Source: Cryptomeria japonica
Lineage: Eukaryota > Streptophyta > Pinopsida > Cupressales > Cupressaceae
Direction of reading: 5' to 3'
Assembly: GCF_030272615.1 (NCBI RefSeq)
Contig: NC_081411.1
Coordinates: forward strand, 208,164,244-208,228,243
DNA length: 64,000 nucleotides
The translations under genes were made by a program, and so were the position numbers. Each line of letters starts with the position of its first letter. The first letter of the stretch is position 1. Shown here one piece after another: positions 23,673 to 35,105 of this stretch. Under the pieces are notes generated by a model, which did no database searches, was not told the DNA's origin, and saw only the letters and a program-made list of their open reading frames with translations.

Positions 23673-23689
23673 CTCTCTTTTAATTTTGA

Positions 23690-24950
23690 ATTTAGTAATA
23701 AGAATGAAAAGTGTTAAAAATAGGTGTAGGCTTAGTAATATATAGAATAGTGAGAGGATTAAGGAATTAAATCTAACATATATAAATAGCACAAAAACAT
23801 AATAATATTTTTTTTTTAATTATTATAGAAATGGAAATAATAAATGAATGTTTCAAAATAATTTTATTATTTCTTTTACATATAGAAGAGATTAGTTTTA
23901 AAATAAGATAATAAATCTTAAATAAAAAATTGATGGTTAAGGACATCATAAAAAATATAATGTTTGATAATATAATATATGAATAATTGACAAACATAAG
24001 AAGATATAATTTCAAAGTCAACAGATATATAAGAAAGCAAGGATAAAAAATGATCAAAATGATAGTCAAAGCATGACATAGAGATGAGTGGTAAAATATG
24101 CATAAAATATAAATTGAAAATTGTATTTATTCAAATTTTGAGATTACTTTTGGGAGTGTCAATAACAATAAGATTGTGATTATGAAAACAAAAATAATTA
24201 TAAAAAATGATTGCAAACTATTATTTCTAAGTATGATCAATGTCACTTTTCTTTATATAAAGAAGTTCACACATGTCTCACTTTTCTTTATATAAAGAAG
24301 TTCTGCATTTAAAAATTTGAAGTAATATATGAACTTAATAATCAACAACAAATATGATTGCACATGGTAAAATATATATTCTTTGGATTAATAGAAAGTA
24401 TTTTCACAAAGTAAACAAAATACTATATTAATTTAATAACAAATGCACCACTGCTTTCTTGTGATTAGTTGAATTTTGACTATCTATCAATTGGAAGTTA
24501 CAAAAGAATTTTTTAAATAAACATTTGTAGTTGAAAAAATAAAAGACTTATTCTATTTGTCTTAACAAAAAGAGATATTCAAAACATCACTTTATTTAAT
24601 AATCAAATGAATTAATCATCAAAAATTAACTAATTATTTATAACTTTTTGACCAAAATAGAATACAAATTTTACTTTTGACTATTAACTTTTTGACCTAG
24701 CCCATGTTTATACTTCCATGTGAGAACTTTGCATGATATAGTGGTAGGTATTAATGTAGTTAGGTGCCTCCCGCAAGGACAATAAGACAGCCCTATATTT
24801 TTGTAACACATCCGTAGACCCATACACAAATTATTGGCATCATGAACTACAAAAGATCTTTTCCTTTCCTTTCTTTTTATCATGCTCTTATATGTAGATT
24901 GTTGCCTATTTCATTGTGTCTTCATAGCAGAAAAGATTGCTGAGAGAAAA
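23690..24950. other. AT-rich spacer
   Basis: Very AT-rich, with no supported gene. It holds a 26 bp direct duplication (24242-24267 and 24277-24302, core TTTCTTTATATAAAGAAG). Open frames here are low-complexity. Confidence 0.4.
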
Positions 24951-25009
24951 AACTGATTATCTGAATGGAGAATCTTTCTGATTATTTGAATGGAGAATCT
25001 AGTGGGCTA

Positions 25010-25360
25010 GTAAAACATTTTTCAGGCGCATTCATACTGTGCTCATAATGGAGGGCCCCTGGGGTGTCTTTTACAGGTATCTTTCATTTGAGAGAGCCAT
25101 TGAAATTGTCAGTTGTTGCCCGCGGGTTCCATGATACAACTATTAAAGCAAATTATTGAGATGACAAAACCTGTGGGCTTATTTGCAGGATATGCTAGGG
25201 AATATTATATTTACCCGGCGATAGCTGTATGTCAATTCAATTGAGCAGAAGACACGTTGTTTTCTGCAGTAATGCAAGAGGGACTGCGACAAAGGATACA
25301 AGCCATTCCGTAGGAATAACTATTTAACTCTGTATTGCTTTTCTCTAAAAAGATTAATTG
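25010..25360 (-). repeat. Diverged copy A of the lectin-kinase upstream segment
   Basis: Resembles 28860-29100 and 28610-28810, with shared stretches such as GCGGGTTCCA followed by ACTATTAAAGCAAATTATTGAGA, and TTGCTTTTCTCTAAAAAG near its end. It has the same orientation as the other two copies. The simplest reading is that it was the upstream region of the paralogue whose 5' fragment lies at 23318-23459. Confidence 0.55.
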
Positions 25361-25369
25361 GAGACAAAA

Positions 25370-26285
25370 TCAATGGATCTTATTCTCACTATTTGAATAG
25401 TTTTACTGCCCGCTTGTACAACCCACAACTGATAAGGTATTCTGGTGCAGGGACTTCGTATGTGAATTATTTCAATTCATTTTATATAGATGGGTAAGTG
25501 TAAAATAATTTAGTTTACATAAGTTGTTGGAGTGGAGTGGAGTTATCTGATATTGCTTCTTAGATTTAGGTGTATAGATCTATTTAAGTAATAATATTTT
25601 CTCTTTGTTTCTCAGCGTGCATTAAAATATAATAACAAGGAGGTCAGCAATTTAAATGTTCGATTTTCATTATGCAATTATATGGTTCAAGATTGTAGTT
25701 ATAAGAATGATCTTGTTATTAGGAATACAAGTTAAATTAGATAGATTGGTTCCGTTAGTGTTTGATAAGATTGTATTATCGATTAAGATTTGATAAAAGA
25801 TTAAAAGAAGATATGTATGCATTTATCTGGTTATGTGCAATTCGAATAATTTTTCACAGCTTTCAAGAAAAACCAAACAAGAGCCTTCTAAAGTACAAAA
25901 AAAAAAAAAAATGTTACTACTTTTGTCCCCAGAAAATAAGCATACAAAGAGGATATAGGCACCATTCTGTAAGACACCCAAAACCACAGCACATAAAACA
26001 TGTTTAAAAAACCCTAACTTGTGCATGCCTTAGAAGTGAGAATGAAAGGATAAGATGGAAGGACTAGAAATATATCGAGACTGAAAATTGACAACTGCAA
26101 AACAGGGCTAATTGACTGCGGCTATTACAAACCTATGAAGAGAGAAATACTTGACATAGAAGTTCTGAACTTTATGGAATGTACCACTTGAGACAGATGG
26201 TATACACATGTTCTTATGTATATATATTTTCACGAATAACCGAGCTACAAAATCATAAGGCACTCAATTTACGTACTTGCCAATG
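25370..26285. other. Intergenic stretch downstream of the lectin kinase
   Basis: AT-rich, with an A run at about 25898-25912. No supported gene. It would include the 3' untranslated region and terminator of the kinase gene, which I cannot place precisely. Confidence 0.3.
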
Positions 26286-26299
26286 CTTGACGCCAACAC

Positions 26300-26466
26300 C
26301 TGAGAGGAAGTGCTTGGTGTATCGGTAGAACCCGAATCTAACGTCTGAGAAAAGAAACCTTGTTCTAGAGCTGAATCTAGAGGAGCAGAAAGACCTGAAG
26401 ACTGAGAAAAGAAACATTATCTTGTACTTCAAAGTTCAAGATCTGGAATACTTGTCTTATCTTGGT
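26300..26466 (-). repeat. Decayed partial duplication of the lectin-kinase 3' end
   Basis: Immediately after the kinase stop, the minus strand again reads a version of the gene's last ~55 codons: IRQVFQILNFEV, matching IRQVLQLLNFEL, then a tail ending DSGSTDTPSTSS. The offset is about 160 bp. The gene's last residues (PR then TAA) are encoded by the first bases of this copy, so the present C-terminus appears to be set by the duplication junction. Confidence 0.65.
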
Positions 26467-28427
26467 ATATCACTAGAGCCCGAATCGGGAGGAGCAGCAA
26501 AATCTGACGAGTGAGGAAAGAAACCTTGTTCCAGAGGAGAATATGTGGCTCTAGGCAGTGTGCTGGGTAGACGAGGCATAGGCAATTCAAAGTTCAAGAG
26601 CTGAAGCACTTGCCTTATTTTGGGTCTTGTAGCAGGATCTGGATGAGAGCACCATAATCCTATCATCATCAGCTGTTCCAATTCTACCCTATCAAATATT
26701 CCAAGTAAATTGCTGTCTGCTGCATCGATCAACCTGCCTTCGCCATACAAATCCCAAACCCATTGCACAAGACGTATTTTAGGGCTTTCGAGGTTATGAT
26801 CTAATGCCGGTCTTCCGCAGGCTATTTCCAAAGCAACTGCCCCAAAGCTGAACACATCTGACTCTGTGCTAGATATTCCTGTGACTGCACATTCGGGTGC
26901 GAGGTACCCCAAAGTGCCTGCTATCTTGGTGGTTTTAAGCCATTGATCATGCTTCACCAGTCGTGCCAATCCAAAGTCCCCCAACTTCGCATTGAATTCA
27001 GAATCGAGCAAAACATTGCTGGATTTAATGTCTCTGTGTACTACACATTCATCCCATAAATCATGAAGATAAAGCAGTGCATTAGCTATGTCAGTGGCGA
27101 TTCTATATCTGTGGTTCCACTGTAGTTCTCCTCTCCTTCTACCAAAAAGGAGATTATCTAGACTCCCATTAGGCATATATTCATAGACCAACAGCAGCTG
27201 ACCTTTCTCATGGCACCAACCCAACAGCTGAACCAAATTGCGATGCCTCAGGCGAGTGATTGTTCTTATTTCAGCAAGATACTCCTTTTTCCCTTGCTTT
27301 GATGCTGCAGATATGCGCTTCACTGCAACCGTTTCATCTGATTTCACCAAAATGCCTTTGTACACATCTCCGAATCCTCCTCGACCAACTCTTTTCTGCT
27401 CACTGAAACGACTAGTGCTTGAACTGAGCTCAGCGTAAGTAAATCTCCGTGGAACATGATCCAGTGCCATATCCATATCGGACTGCTGTTTCTCTCTGTT
27501 TCGTCTGGAATAACGATAAAAGACAAAGGAAACAAGAGGCACTGCAACCAAAATGGCAGAGCTGACTATGATGATTGCTTTCCACGAAATTTTCTTCTTT
27601 CTAGATGACTGTATTCCAGACGAATTCGATAAAATACTACTGAAGTTCCAAGAAATTAGTCGATGAATCTCACTTGACTCAGAGGCTGAAGCTGAAAACC
27701 CCACTACAACACATTGAGGAAGATATTTTGTCAAATTTACCTCATATGACAAACGGACTGATACTTGTCCCTCTGATCCAGCAGATACGTTCAACATATT
27801 TTCATTGCCACAGTAATCAATCCTAGCGTTCCATATCTTGCCATTATTCAATCTTTGATTTGCAGGAACAGAAGCTTTAGATGTAATATTATTGATATCA
27901 ATTCCTATGTGATTGCTATTTTCACCCCGATTACTGCTATATGTATCGAATTCAACAGCTACAAGTTTGTTGGATAAATTACCATTTTTATTTGGAGTAA
28001 AAAGGCCGAGCCATCCACCATCAGTTCTGTACCCGAGGTGATTACCAGATTCTGGAGCCGCCATGAAGAAAGCAAGTCCATCGCCACCATTATCAATAGA
28101 CTTATTGTCACCATTGGGAGTCCAGTTGATTTGGAATTGAAAATGAGTGGTGAAGTTAGCAGATGATTTAGTTGAAGAATTCCACAGCGTAATTGTGTTC
28201 ATGTAAACTACTCTGCCTGCACTTCCAGAACGTAGACCCTTTGAGCTGTCTGTAAGTTGGAATACACTTCCTCCCATAAATTTGGCATCACCATCAAGCT
28301 GAACAAGTTTCCCACCATGCAGTTCGAAGCTAGCGGACGCATCTCCTGCTTCCGTAACTGAAATTTGTAATAGAAGACACTCTGATACTATATAAATAAC
28401 AAGTAATTTAGACATACTCACAGCCAT
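26457..28427 (-). CDS. L-type lectin receptor-like kinase
   Basis: An intact 656-residue, single-exon gene. Residues 1-27 are a signal peptide. Residues 28-265 form a legume-lectin domain with GGDGLAFFMA (115-124) and the metal-site region VAVEFDTYS (156-164) leading to HIGIDINN (173-180). Residues 284-304 are the membrane segment, followed by a basic stop-transfer patch. The kinase domain (about 340-615) has GRGGFGDVYKG (348-358), Lys370, Glu386, HRD (464-466), DFG (483-485) and APE (510-512), so it should be an active RD Ser/Thr kinase. Such plasma-membrane receptors sense sugars, extracellular nucleotides or other ligands in defence and development; the ligand here is unknown. The first ATG gives a proper signal peptide. 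The C-terminal tail looks altered by a 3' duplication. Paralogue fragments lie 3-7 kb away. Confidence 0.95.
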   Translation of the reverse strand: MAVSMSKLLVIYIVSECLLLQISVTEAGDASASFELHGGKLVQLDGDAKFMGGSVFQLTDSSKGLRSGSAGRVVYMNTITLWNSSTKSSANFTTHFQFQINWTPNGDNKSIDNGGDGLAFFMAAPESGNHLGYRTDGGWLGLFTPNKNGNLSNKLVAVEFDTYSSNRGENSNHIGIDINNITSKASVPANQRLNNGKIWNARIDYCGNENMLNVSAGSEGQVSVRLSYEVNLTKYLPQCVVVGFSASASESSEIHRLISWNFSSILSNSSGIQSSRKKKISWKAIIIVSSAILVAVPLVSFVFYRYSRRNREKQQSDMDMALDHVPRRFTYAELSSSTSRFSEQKRVGRGGFGDVYKGILVKSDETVAVKRISAASKQGKKEYLAEIRTITRLRHRNLVQLLGWCHEKGQLLLVYEYMPNGSLDNLLFGRRRGELQWNHRYRIATDIANALLYLHDLWDECVVHRDIKSSNVLLDSEFNAKLGDFGLARLVKHDQWLKTTKIAGTLGYLAPECAVTGISSTESDVFSFGAVALEIACGRPALDHNLESPKIRLVQWVWDLYGEGRLIDAADSNLLGIFDRVELEQLMMIGLWCSHPDPATRPKIRQVLQLLNFELPMPRLPSTLPRATYSPLEQGFFPHSSDFAAPPDSGSSDIPR

Positions 28428-29137
28428 TAAACACTACTTTGATACTAATAGGGATTATAGAAGGATTCTTTTGCTTTACAGGGTCCTGACTGAATGCTTC
28501 ATCTGTTTGTATCTGCGATGTTTTGTAGTCTTTCTGTAATGATTCCAAAGGGACCATGACTAGAACAGGGCAAGCTTAATAACTTTGTAGAAAATTTTGG
28601 ACGGGAAAGTACTATGGAGGTGAGTCATCGAAATTGTGTAGTTGGCGGGTTCCACATTATACTACTAAAGCAATTTATTGAGAGGACAAATTGGAATTGT
28701 GAGAACGATGAATAGAAAGAGAAACTTTTTCCTTGCAGAAGGAATCTAAACTATCTCTTCGTAATGACTATATTACTATAAATTGCTTTTCATTAAAAAG
28801 TAAGATTCTCGTGTCTCATATTTGTACATTGATGTAAGAGCTTTGATATTAAAAAAATAAATATTCAATGCGCATTTAGAGTGTGCTTGTAATGGATAAG
28901 CCATGGTAGATATTTATTTTGTTTACAGAAAAGTGTTATTGGGGAGAGTCTTCATTAGTGAGTTTTGCCAGTCTTTTCGCGGGTTCCATTGTAGCATTAC
29001 TATAAAGCAAATTTTTGAGAGGACGATGAGGATAGAGTTGTGGGGCAATTTGCAGCAGACATTACACAATGTTATATTTGTCTCATGATATCTATATTTT
29101 AAATTTAAAAAAAAGGTATATTATGCAATAATAAAGT
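28428..29137 (-). promoter_or_regulatory. Upstream region of the lectin kinase with two diverged repeats
   Basis: About 700 bp separates the start codon from a copia element. Two related segments, B (about 28610-28810) and C (28860-29100), share GCGGGTTCCA and the following ACTA-AAGCAA-TTATTGAGAGGAC block with each other and with 25010-25360. A TATA-like CTATAATC lies near 28455, very close to the start codon. I cannot confirm the transcription start. Confidence 0.45.
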
Positions 29138-31563
29138 TGAAGGTGGGCAGAGGCTCGACACCAATGTGCTACAGCACTCAATTAAAAATGATTTTTGTAT
29201 TATTTGTATAAATGGATTTACATCTGTCTCTTATATAGAGGTCTTCCGAATTTTTCAGAATGTGAAAACAATAAACAATGTGAGAAAGTGAGTGTCGGGG
29301 AGAAGGATCCAAAATAGCGGTGGGGTAGTTGGAAGAAGGTTTTGTTTTTAAATGTTGCAGATAGACGAAGCTTCTACAGTAAATGCCTGGTCAAACATGT
29401 GGAGAAATTAATCTCCAATACTCCCCCTTTATTTCTTTCACTAATTATATCAATATTTTTAATATTCAAATTTTTTTTAAATATTCAAATTGTTCTTGTG
29501 TTAATGCCCATTGTGAATATGTCTGTGAGTTGCTACTTTGATCTGCAGTGTTGTAGAATGATCTCTCCATTGTTCACCAGCTCTTGAATGAAGTGATATC
29601 TAGTGTCAACGTGCTTTGTCCTTTTGTGAAAAACATGATTCTTTGATAGTGCAATGGTGGACTTGTTGTCACAATAGATTGTAGTAGGCTCCTTTTATTC
29701 ATGCCTTATATCCTTCAAGACTCTTCGCATCCATACTACTTGACATGTTGCTGATGTACTTGCTACATACTCTTCTTTTGTTGATGAAATTGTCACTATT
29801 GGTTGCTTCTTTAATACCCATGTTATAAATCCTTTTCCAAGATTAAATGCATATCTAGATGTACTCTTTCAATCATCAATACTCCCTGCAAAGTCCTATC
29901 TATGCATCCAACCGACTAAAAATCATCTAAAGTAGAATACATTATCCCATAATTCATTGTTCCTATAATGTACCTCAATATTCTCTTTCCGGCTTGCCAA
30001 TGTGAGTTCTTAGGTGAATCCATAAATCTAGAAATCTAACTAACTCCATACATGATATCCAGACTAGTTGTTGTGAGATACATTAAACTACCAACAAGTT
30101 TTCTAAATTTTGTTGTGGCAAAATCCATCTCATCATCTTCTTTACTAAGTTTTGTGCCTATTGCCACGGGTGTAGAAACTAGACTGCAATTTATCATTCT
30201 AAATCTTCTCAAAACATCTTTTGCATATTTACTTTGGCAAATGAAAATACCATTATCATTTGTGTGGCTTCAATACCAAGAAAATATTTCATCACCATTC
30301 TTCCTTATTTGATTAACCAAATTTGTAACATGATATGTGAATTGGTCTATTGATTATGAATCTTTCATTTGCAAATTTTCAAATTCTCTTCTAAGTCCTT
30401 GAAGTTTCAAAAATTTTACCTTACTAGTACCTTGATATGTCGTCTCTAGAATGTCCCATTCTTGCTTGGCTCTAGTGGTTGGTTTAATACTTTCAACAAC
30501 TAAATCATCCGATGGTTGTCAAATTATCTACAGAGCCCTTCTATTCTTTTTCCTATTTTCTTCAAGCTTTTTCTTAACATCTCGACTCAAGGTAGACTCA
30601 TTTTGTGGTTCATTATAACCATTTGATAACTCATCTGAATCAAACATCAACTTCATTCTAAAAGCCCAATTATCATAATTCTTGCCGAAAAATATTGGAA
30701 TCAAAGGATAAAAACTGCCTAATGTCATACTTTGACAAAAAATCATTTTTTCTTCAAGGAAAAAATACTTCAAACTTTAACCTAGGCAACACAAATTTGT
30801 GAACAGCAAAACCCTTCATAAATTCTATAAACTAATGCTCATATTAAAACCATTACCTCTATTTAAACATCACCTTGAATACTCCAAATCCCATATGCCC
30901 TTTTCTTCGACCTGCAAATAACAAAAGCTCCAATCTAACTTCCAATAGCTTCCCTTGGTTGCAGCTTCCAAACGGCTCACATCTCCTTGTACCAACCTAG
31001 CTAGTGATCATCTAGTTTGCATTTATCAATAGTTGTAGCTCCTTTCTTTTCAAACATCAGGTAATGTTGTTTGTATGCAAAGACTTGTTCCTTGACTGAC
31101 TACAATCTCCTAAGTTCTCTAGCAGTGGCTAATCGTGGGCCATTTTCTCTTGGCAACTTCCATAGTGAAAATAAAACAACACTCAGCTATCTCCTCATAG
31201 TGATTAGGTGCTTCACAAATATGATCTTTTGCATTTCTTCAATGTCTTTTGAACTACTCTGATGCCACATGAAGGTGGGTTGAGTCTTGACACCAATGTG
31301 CTATGACACTCAATAAAAATTGATTTTTGTATTACTTGCATAAATGGATTTACATCTAAGTCTTATATAGAGGTCTTGAGCATTTTGTAAAGTGTGAAAA
31401 CAGTAAACAATGTGAGAAAGTGAGTGTCGGGGAGAAGGATCTAAAATGGTGGTGGGGTGGTTGGAAGAACAGTTGGAAGAATGGTCTATTTTAAATGTTG
31501 TAGATAGACAAAGTTTTTGCATTAAATTCCTAGCCAAACATGTGGATAAATTAATCTCCAATA
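29138..31563 (-). mobile_element. Internally deleted copia element with both LTRs
   Basis: Two ~290 bp LTRs (29138-29420 and 31270-31563) flank 1.85 kb and are bordered by AAAGT (29133-29137 and 31564-31568). A primer-binding site (minus strand TGGCATCAGAG) lies just left of the right LTR, and a polypurine tract (plus strand CTCCCCC) just right of the left LTR. LTR ends read TGAAGG and CCAATA on the plus strand, so the expected CA is CTCCAATA in both copies. Coding is cut down to gag plus the end of pol. Confidence 0.85.
29430..30775 (-). pseudogene. Fused remnant of copia gag and reverse transcriptase/RNase H
   Basis: On the minus strand a gag start (FFGKNYDNWAFRMKLMFDS, within 30528-30773) continues through a UBN2-type gag region to about 30310. 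There it passes directly into the C-terminal part of copia reverse transcriptase (CQSKYAKDVLRRF near 30215) and RNase H down to about 29450. Protease, integrase and the catalytic half of reverse transcriptase are missing, so a single deletion of about 2.5-3 kb is implied. Stops break the rest. It could not move without help. Confidence 0.75.
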
Positions 31564-31568
31564 AAAGT

Positions 31569-32370
31569 ACAAATTAATTTAGATTAAAATGAGTTGTTAA
31601 GATAGTGTGGATCAGACTAGACAATATTAGACATGAAGTAAAATCATGTAGTAAATTAAGAGAAAGATTGTATAATTTTGTCACTGAAAATAAATGAAGA
31701 GAGATTATATTTTTTTTTCATTGAAGAATGAACGTAAATTGACAGAGACAATAAGATCTATGTGCCAATAAATTTTGAAAGGTCCTGTATAGTCATGTGC
31801 ATAGATCAAGACCAAAGTAATTTTCTATACTCTATAAAGGGTTGACTATATTCTTATGGATGTAGTCACACTAGTGAACTTATTTTGTACTCTCAAACTT
31901 TATCTCTAGGAGTTTTGGATTCCACCTTAAAGATTCTCAATAAATAGAATACTAGATAATGATGTCCTCTTCCCAATTTCAAGGTTTTATGTGCAACCAT
32001 CATTATTTGAAATTACTATTGACATTTTATCTCACCCTTAGACTGTTAGTTATATTTGATCTAAGATATCAAAATCATTTGAACCTTCTGCAAGTTAACC
32101 AATCTAAGCCCCCCCCTCCCAAAAGGGCCTTAAACCCTAAACCCTAAGCCTTCGTGCCTTGGTCATCCTTGTCCTTGTTCTATTTTCATAAACATTGAAT
32201 TGTTCAACTCGTTACATCACTTAAAGTTGACTAGTCGAAGGCCACGTAATCATTCCCACAACCAGTTTGAAGCTCCCCACTACTGGTTGCCTTGTCCTAT
32301 TATCATTTTCCCCATTATCTTCCAAAGGTCATTGGTTAACCTTCACTGTAGTATCAAACCCATCAATGAT
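31569..32370. other. Unassigned spacer
   Basis: AT-rich. It includes a C run near 32110 and two to three TAAACCC-like repeats at about 32130-32148. No supported gene. Confidence 0.3.
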
Positions 32371-32374
32371 CAAA

Positions 32375-32595
32375 GTTTAAGAAGCCTTGCAAGGTAGTGG
32401 TAAATTTGTTGAACCACATTATCTACATGGTGAGGAGGGAAGCAACATTGTAGGGTATTGGTAAAGCCGCTAGCTCACACAACTCACATGGCAGGGGGGG
32501 AGCAGCCTTGCGGGGTAGCGGTAAAACTGCTAGCCCGCACTAATAACATGGTGAGGGATGAAATCCTATTGCGAGGTAGTGGTGTGGGTAAAGTA
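32375..32595 (+). repeat. Degenerate ~65 bp tandem repeat
   Basis: Three and a half units share a CCTTGCGGGGTAGCGGTAAA-like start, a middle with CTAGCTCACAC and an ACATGGTGAGGG-like end. Unit starts are at about 32380, 32445, 32510 and 32570. It is not coding. Confidence 0.5.
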
Positions 32596-32599
32596 GTGA

Positions 32600-34820
32600 T
32601 TTGAGTTAACCCTTGCCATCTCACAAAGAGAGAAAATTGTTCAGAAGAGGATTGTAGTATCACGGTGAGCTTACCGTTGGCCAGCTACTAGGAAAAAAAT
32701 ATTTACAAGGCTATTGTGGGTGGTTGGTAAACCCCCTGAGCTATGGATGTTTTAGGACTTGTTAAAGGGATGGTTGCAGTAGGGTAATAAAGGCATCTAT
32801 TGTTATTGTATCCCCTTGGGAACCGTCCTAGCTCAATCTTGACCATCCATCTAACAATGTAGGTGTAGATCGATGATGATGTTTTAATCACCTATTATAA
32901 GAACTTCCCCGATGTATCGAGGCCACTCATTTGTACATGAAGATAGATCCAATGATCTACATTCAAATTTGATGAAGAATGTTTGAATTCAAATGGTTGT
33001 CTGAGGTTTATTGTTGACTAGTAGGTCGATAATCAATTCCAACCTCGTCGGTGACCCAAATCTGATCTGATCCTGTCCCAACCACTTCTATCCAATGTAG
33101 GATGATTTTCATTACTTTGTTTATGCTATGTATACTCTTTTTAAGGGTATCCATGCCCATTTACAATGCACAAAGACATTCCTATCTTTACAAAGAACAA
33201 TCAAATGCCATCTTTGTGACAAAGCCTCATAGATTTGAGATCTTCTTCTTTCATTGACTATAGAAATGTCTCTTCCATCCTTCTTTGCATATATAGATCT
33301 ACCCCAACATACAAACAATCAAATCTTCCATCCGATCCATGTATTTAGTTCCTCTTTGTAACCTAAACCTAGTTGGTTAGGGTTTGCTAAATTCAATGCT
33401 CAGTTTGAGATACACCTATACTATAGAGGCAAATTTGTAACATATTTTTCAAAGGTTCTTCCCCATTTTCTCTTATGGAAATCACTTCTATAACTATAAA
33501 ATTGGCCCAACCTTCATATCAATAAATCTATTTATTTTACCTTCTCTCTTCTTTTAAGTATTTTGTGTGTATTTTTCACCTTCACACTTGTAGTTTCTCT
33601 TTCTTTGTTTTGAAATTGCAAGTTGTGTTAAAAGTTCTTATGTGGGTTATTTGTTGATATTTCTCAATCCCTTTCAGGGTCACACTAAGTTCTAGCCTCC
33701 TTGCCTTCTTTGAAGACAAGTTAGATATAAAGGTTTCTGTATGCTTGGGTATCTTTCTTTGATTTTTTGTGCAATATAGGCAAGGAAGAGAAATTCTAGT
33801 CTTGATGCATAACCTCCATTTTACTTTTTTGCACTCGTCCCTTTTCTTTGCAATCAAGTAGAATAGGTTTAGGAATAGGCTTTACAATTTTTGGGCTGGT
33901 TCAACACTACACCTTGATTGGAAAGAAAGCCAACCTTCTCTAGAGTGTCAACCTCAGATGCACAAGGTCCCACACTTGGAGGTTGTTTTGAATTTTCACA
34001 AGGTTGTTTGAGTTGATAGCTTAGACAAGATTGCAAACTTTTATGACAACAATTACCTAAATAATGAACATGCTTAAACATTACAAAATTCCCAAATAAA
34101 GATTTGTGTAGTTTTGTTTTAAGTTTAGCTTATATAAGTATGACAAATGATTTATCATAGCTTATCATCTTCTTCATCACTTGCTTCCTTGATTAAGGAG
34201 TTATCTAAGTAAGTTGACAAAAAGAAAATGTTATATTCAATTTCTCATAAGGAGTCTTAGAAATCACCCTAGGATTAGCAATTTATTAAGTGTTGCATTA
34301 GTCTAGTTTTGTTCAAGTTATATGAAGCTCAAGTGTCACTTCAAGTATGCTTAGATATCAAAAAATTCTTAAAGTTTTTTTTATTTATTGATGTCTGAAA
34401 GGAAATTACAATCTTTGATCAATTAGGTCCAATATTTAATAAAAACATCTTCAATGATAGAAGGGAAGTCTCAAATGAATATATTGGTAAAAGTTGGAAC
34501 TAGAATATTTTAAAGGAAGAACAATAAGTTGGTAGAGAAAATTCTCCCAAAATACTAAATAATAAGTTGGGTTAACTAATTCATGAAATACATCTATGCT
34601 AAATTATGTTTATAATAAATCATTTGTGTTCTTAGACACACTTTTAGTGATGTCATGTTTTATTAATGTTTAGGCCAGCAAGATCTTGCTAAATAAAGCC
34701 ATGTGAAATACAAAAGTGAGAGGTTTAGGTAAATATGACTCATAAAACAACTACATTTGTGATAAAACATAGGAATATTATCAAGTGAGGTTTGGAATTA
34801 AATTTTTTATAGATGTGTTT
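32600..34820. other. Unassigned spacer
   Basis: No recognised domain. A 65-codon minus-strand frame (33121-33318) has a non-repetitive composition but no known match in memory. Worn retroelement sequence is likely. The stretch from 33370 to 33590 has an LTR-like look (polyadenylation-like AATAAATC near 33520), but no partner was found. Confidence 0.25.
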
Positions 34821-34829
34821 TAAATAAAA

Positions 34830-35105
34830 TCTCATTTTTTTTTTTATTTATTTATTTTGTTTTGCAAGGGGTATCCCACAACCTAGCCTAGTGTTCAACC
34901 CACTTTGCCTTAGTCTTACTTACTGCCAAGTTGGGGCTAGGAAGAGGTGAATTGTTGTGAGACTACCCCCTTTGAAACGCATACAATCACCCATGAACCA
35001 TGTGCTTTGGGTAAGGACAAGCCTCGAAGTCAAACCCTGAACCAATGGGAAGCAAACCCATGACCCAAGCCAACTCTGTTGCCCTTGTAGGCTGATAAAT
35101 TCTCC
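34830..35105 (-). mobile_element. Probable SINE with A-rich tail
   Basis: A minus-strand unit of about 270 bp begins near 35105 (GGCAACAGAGTTGGCTTGGG) and ends in an A-rich tail (T-rich 34838-34860 on the plus strand). The start loosely fits a tRNA A box, and GGTTCAGGGTTTGAC, about 45 bp on, loosely fits a B box. Possible target repeats (ATAAAATCTCATTTT and ATAAATTCTCCTATTT) are imperfect. Confidence 0.45.

Noticed and set aside
32128-32150. Interstitial telomere-like repeats (TAAACCC type)
   Set aside because: Only two to three imperfect units; too short to mean more than chance.
33121-33318. 65-codon minus-strand frame as a small gene
   Set aside because: Balanced composition, but no recognised domain, no splice or promoter context and short length.
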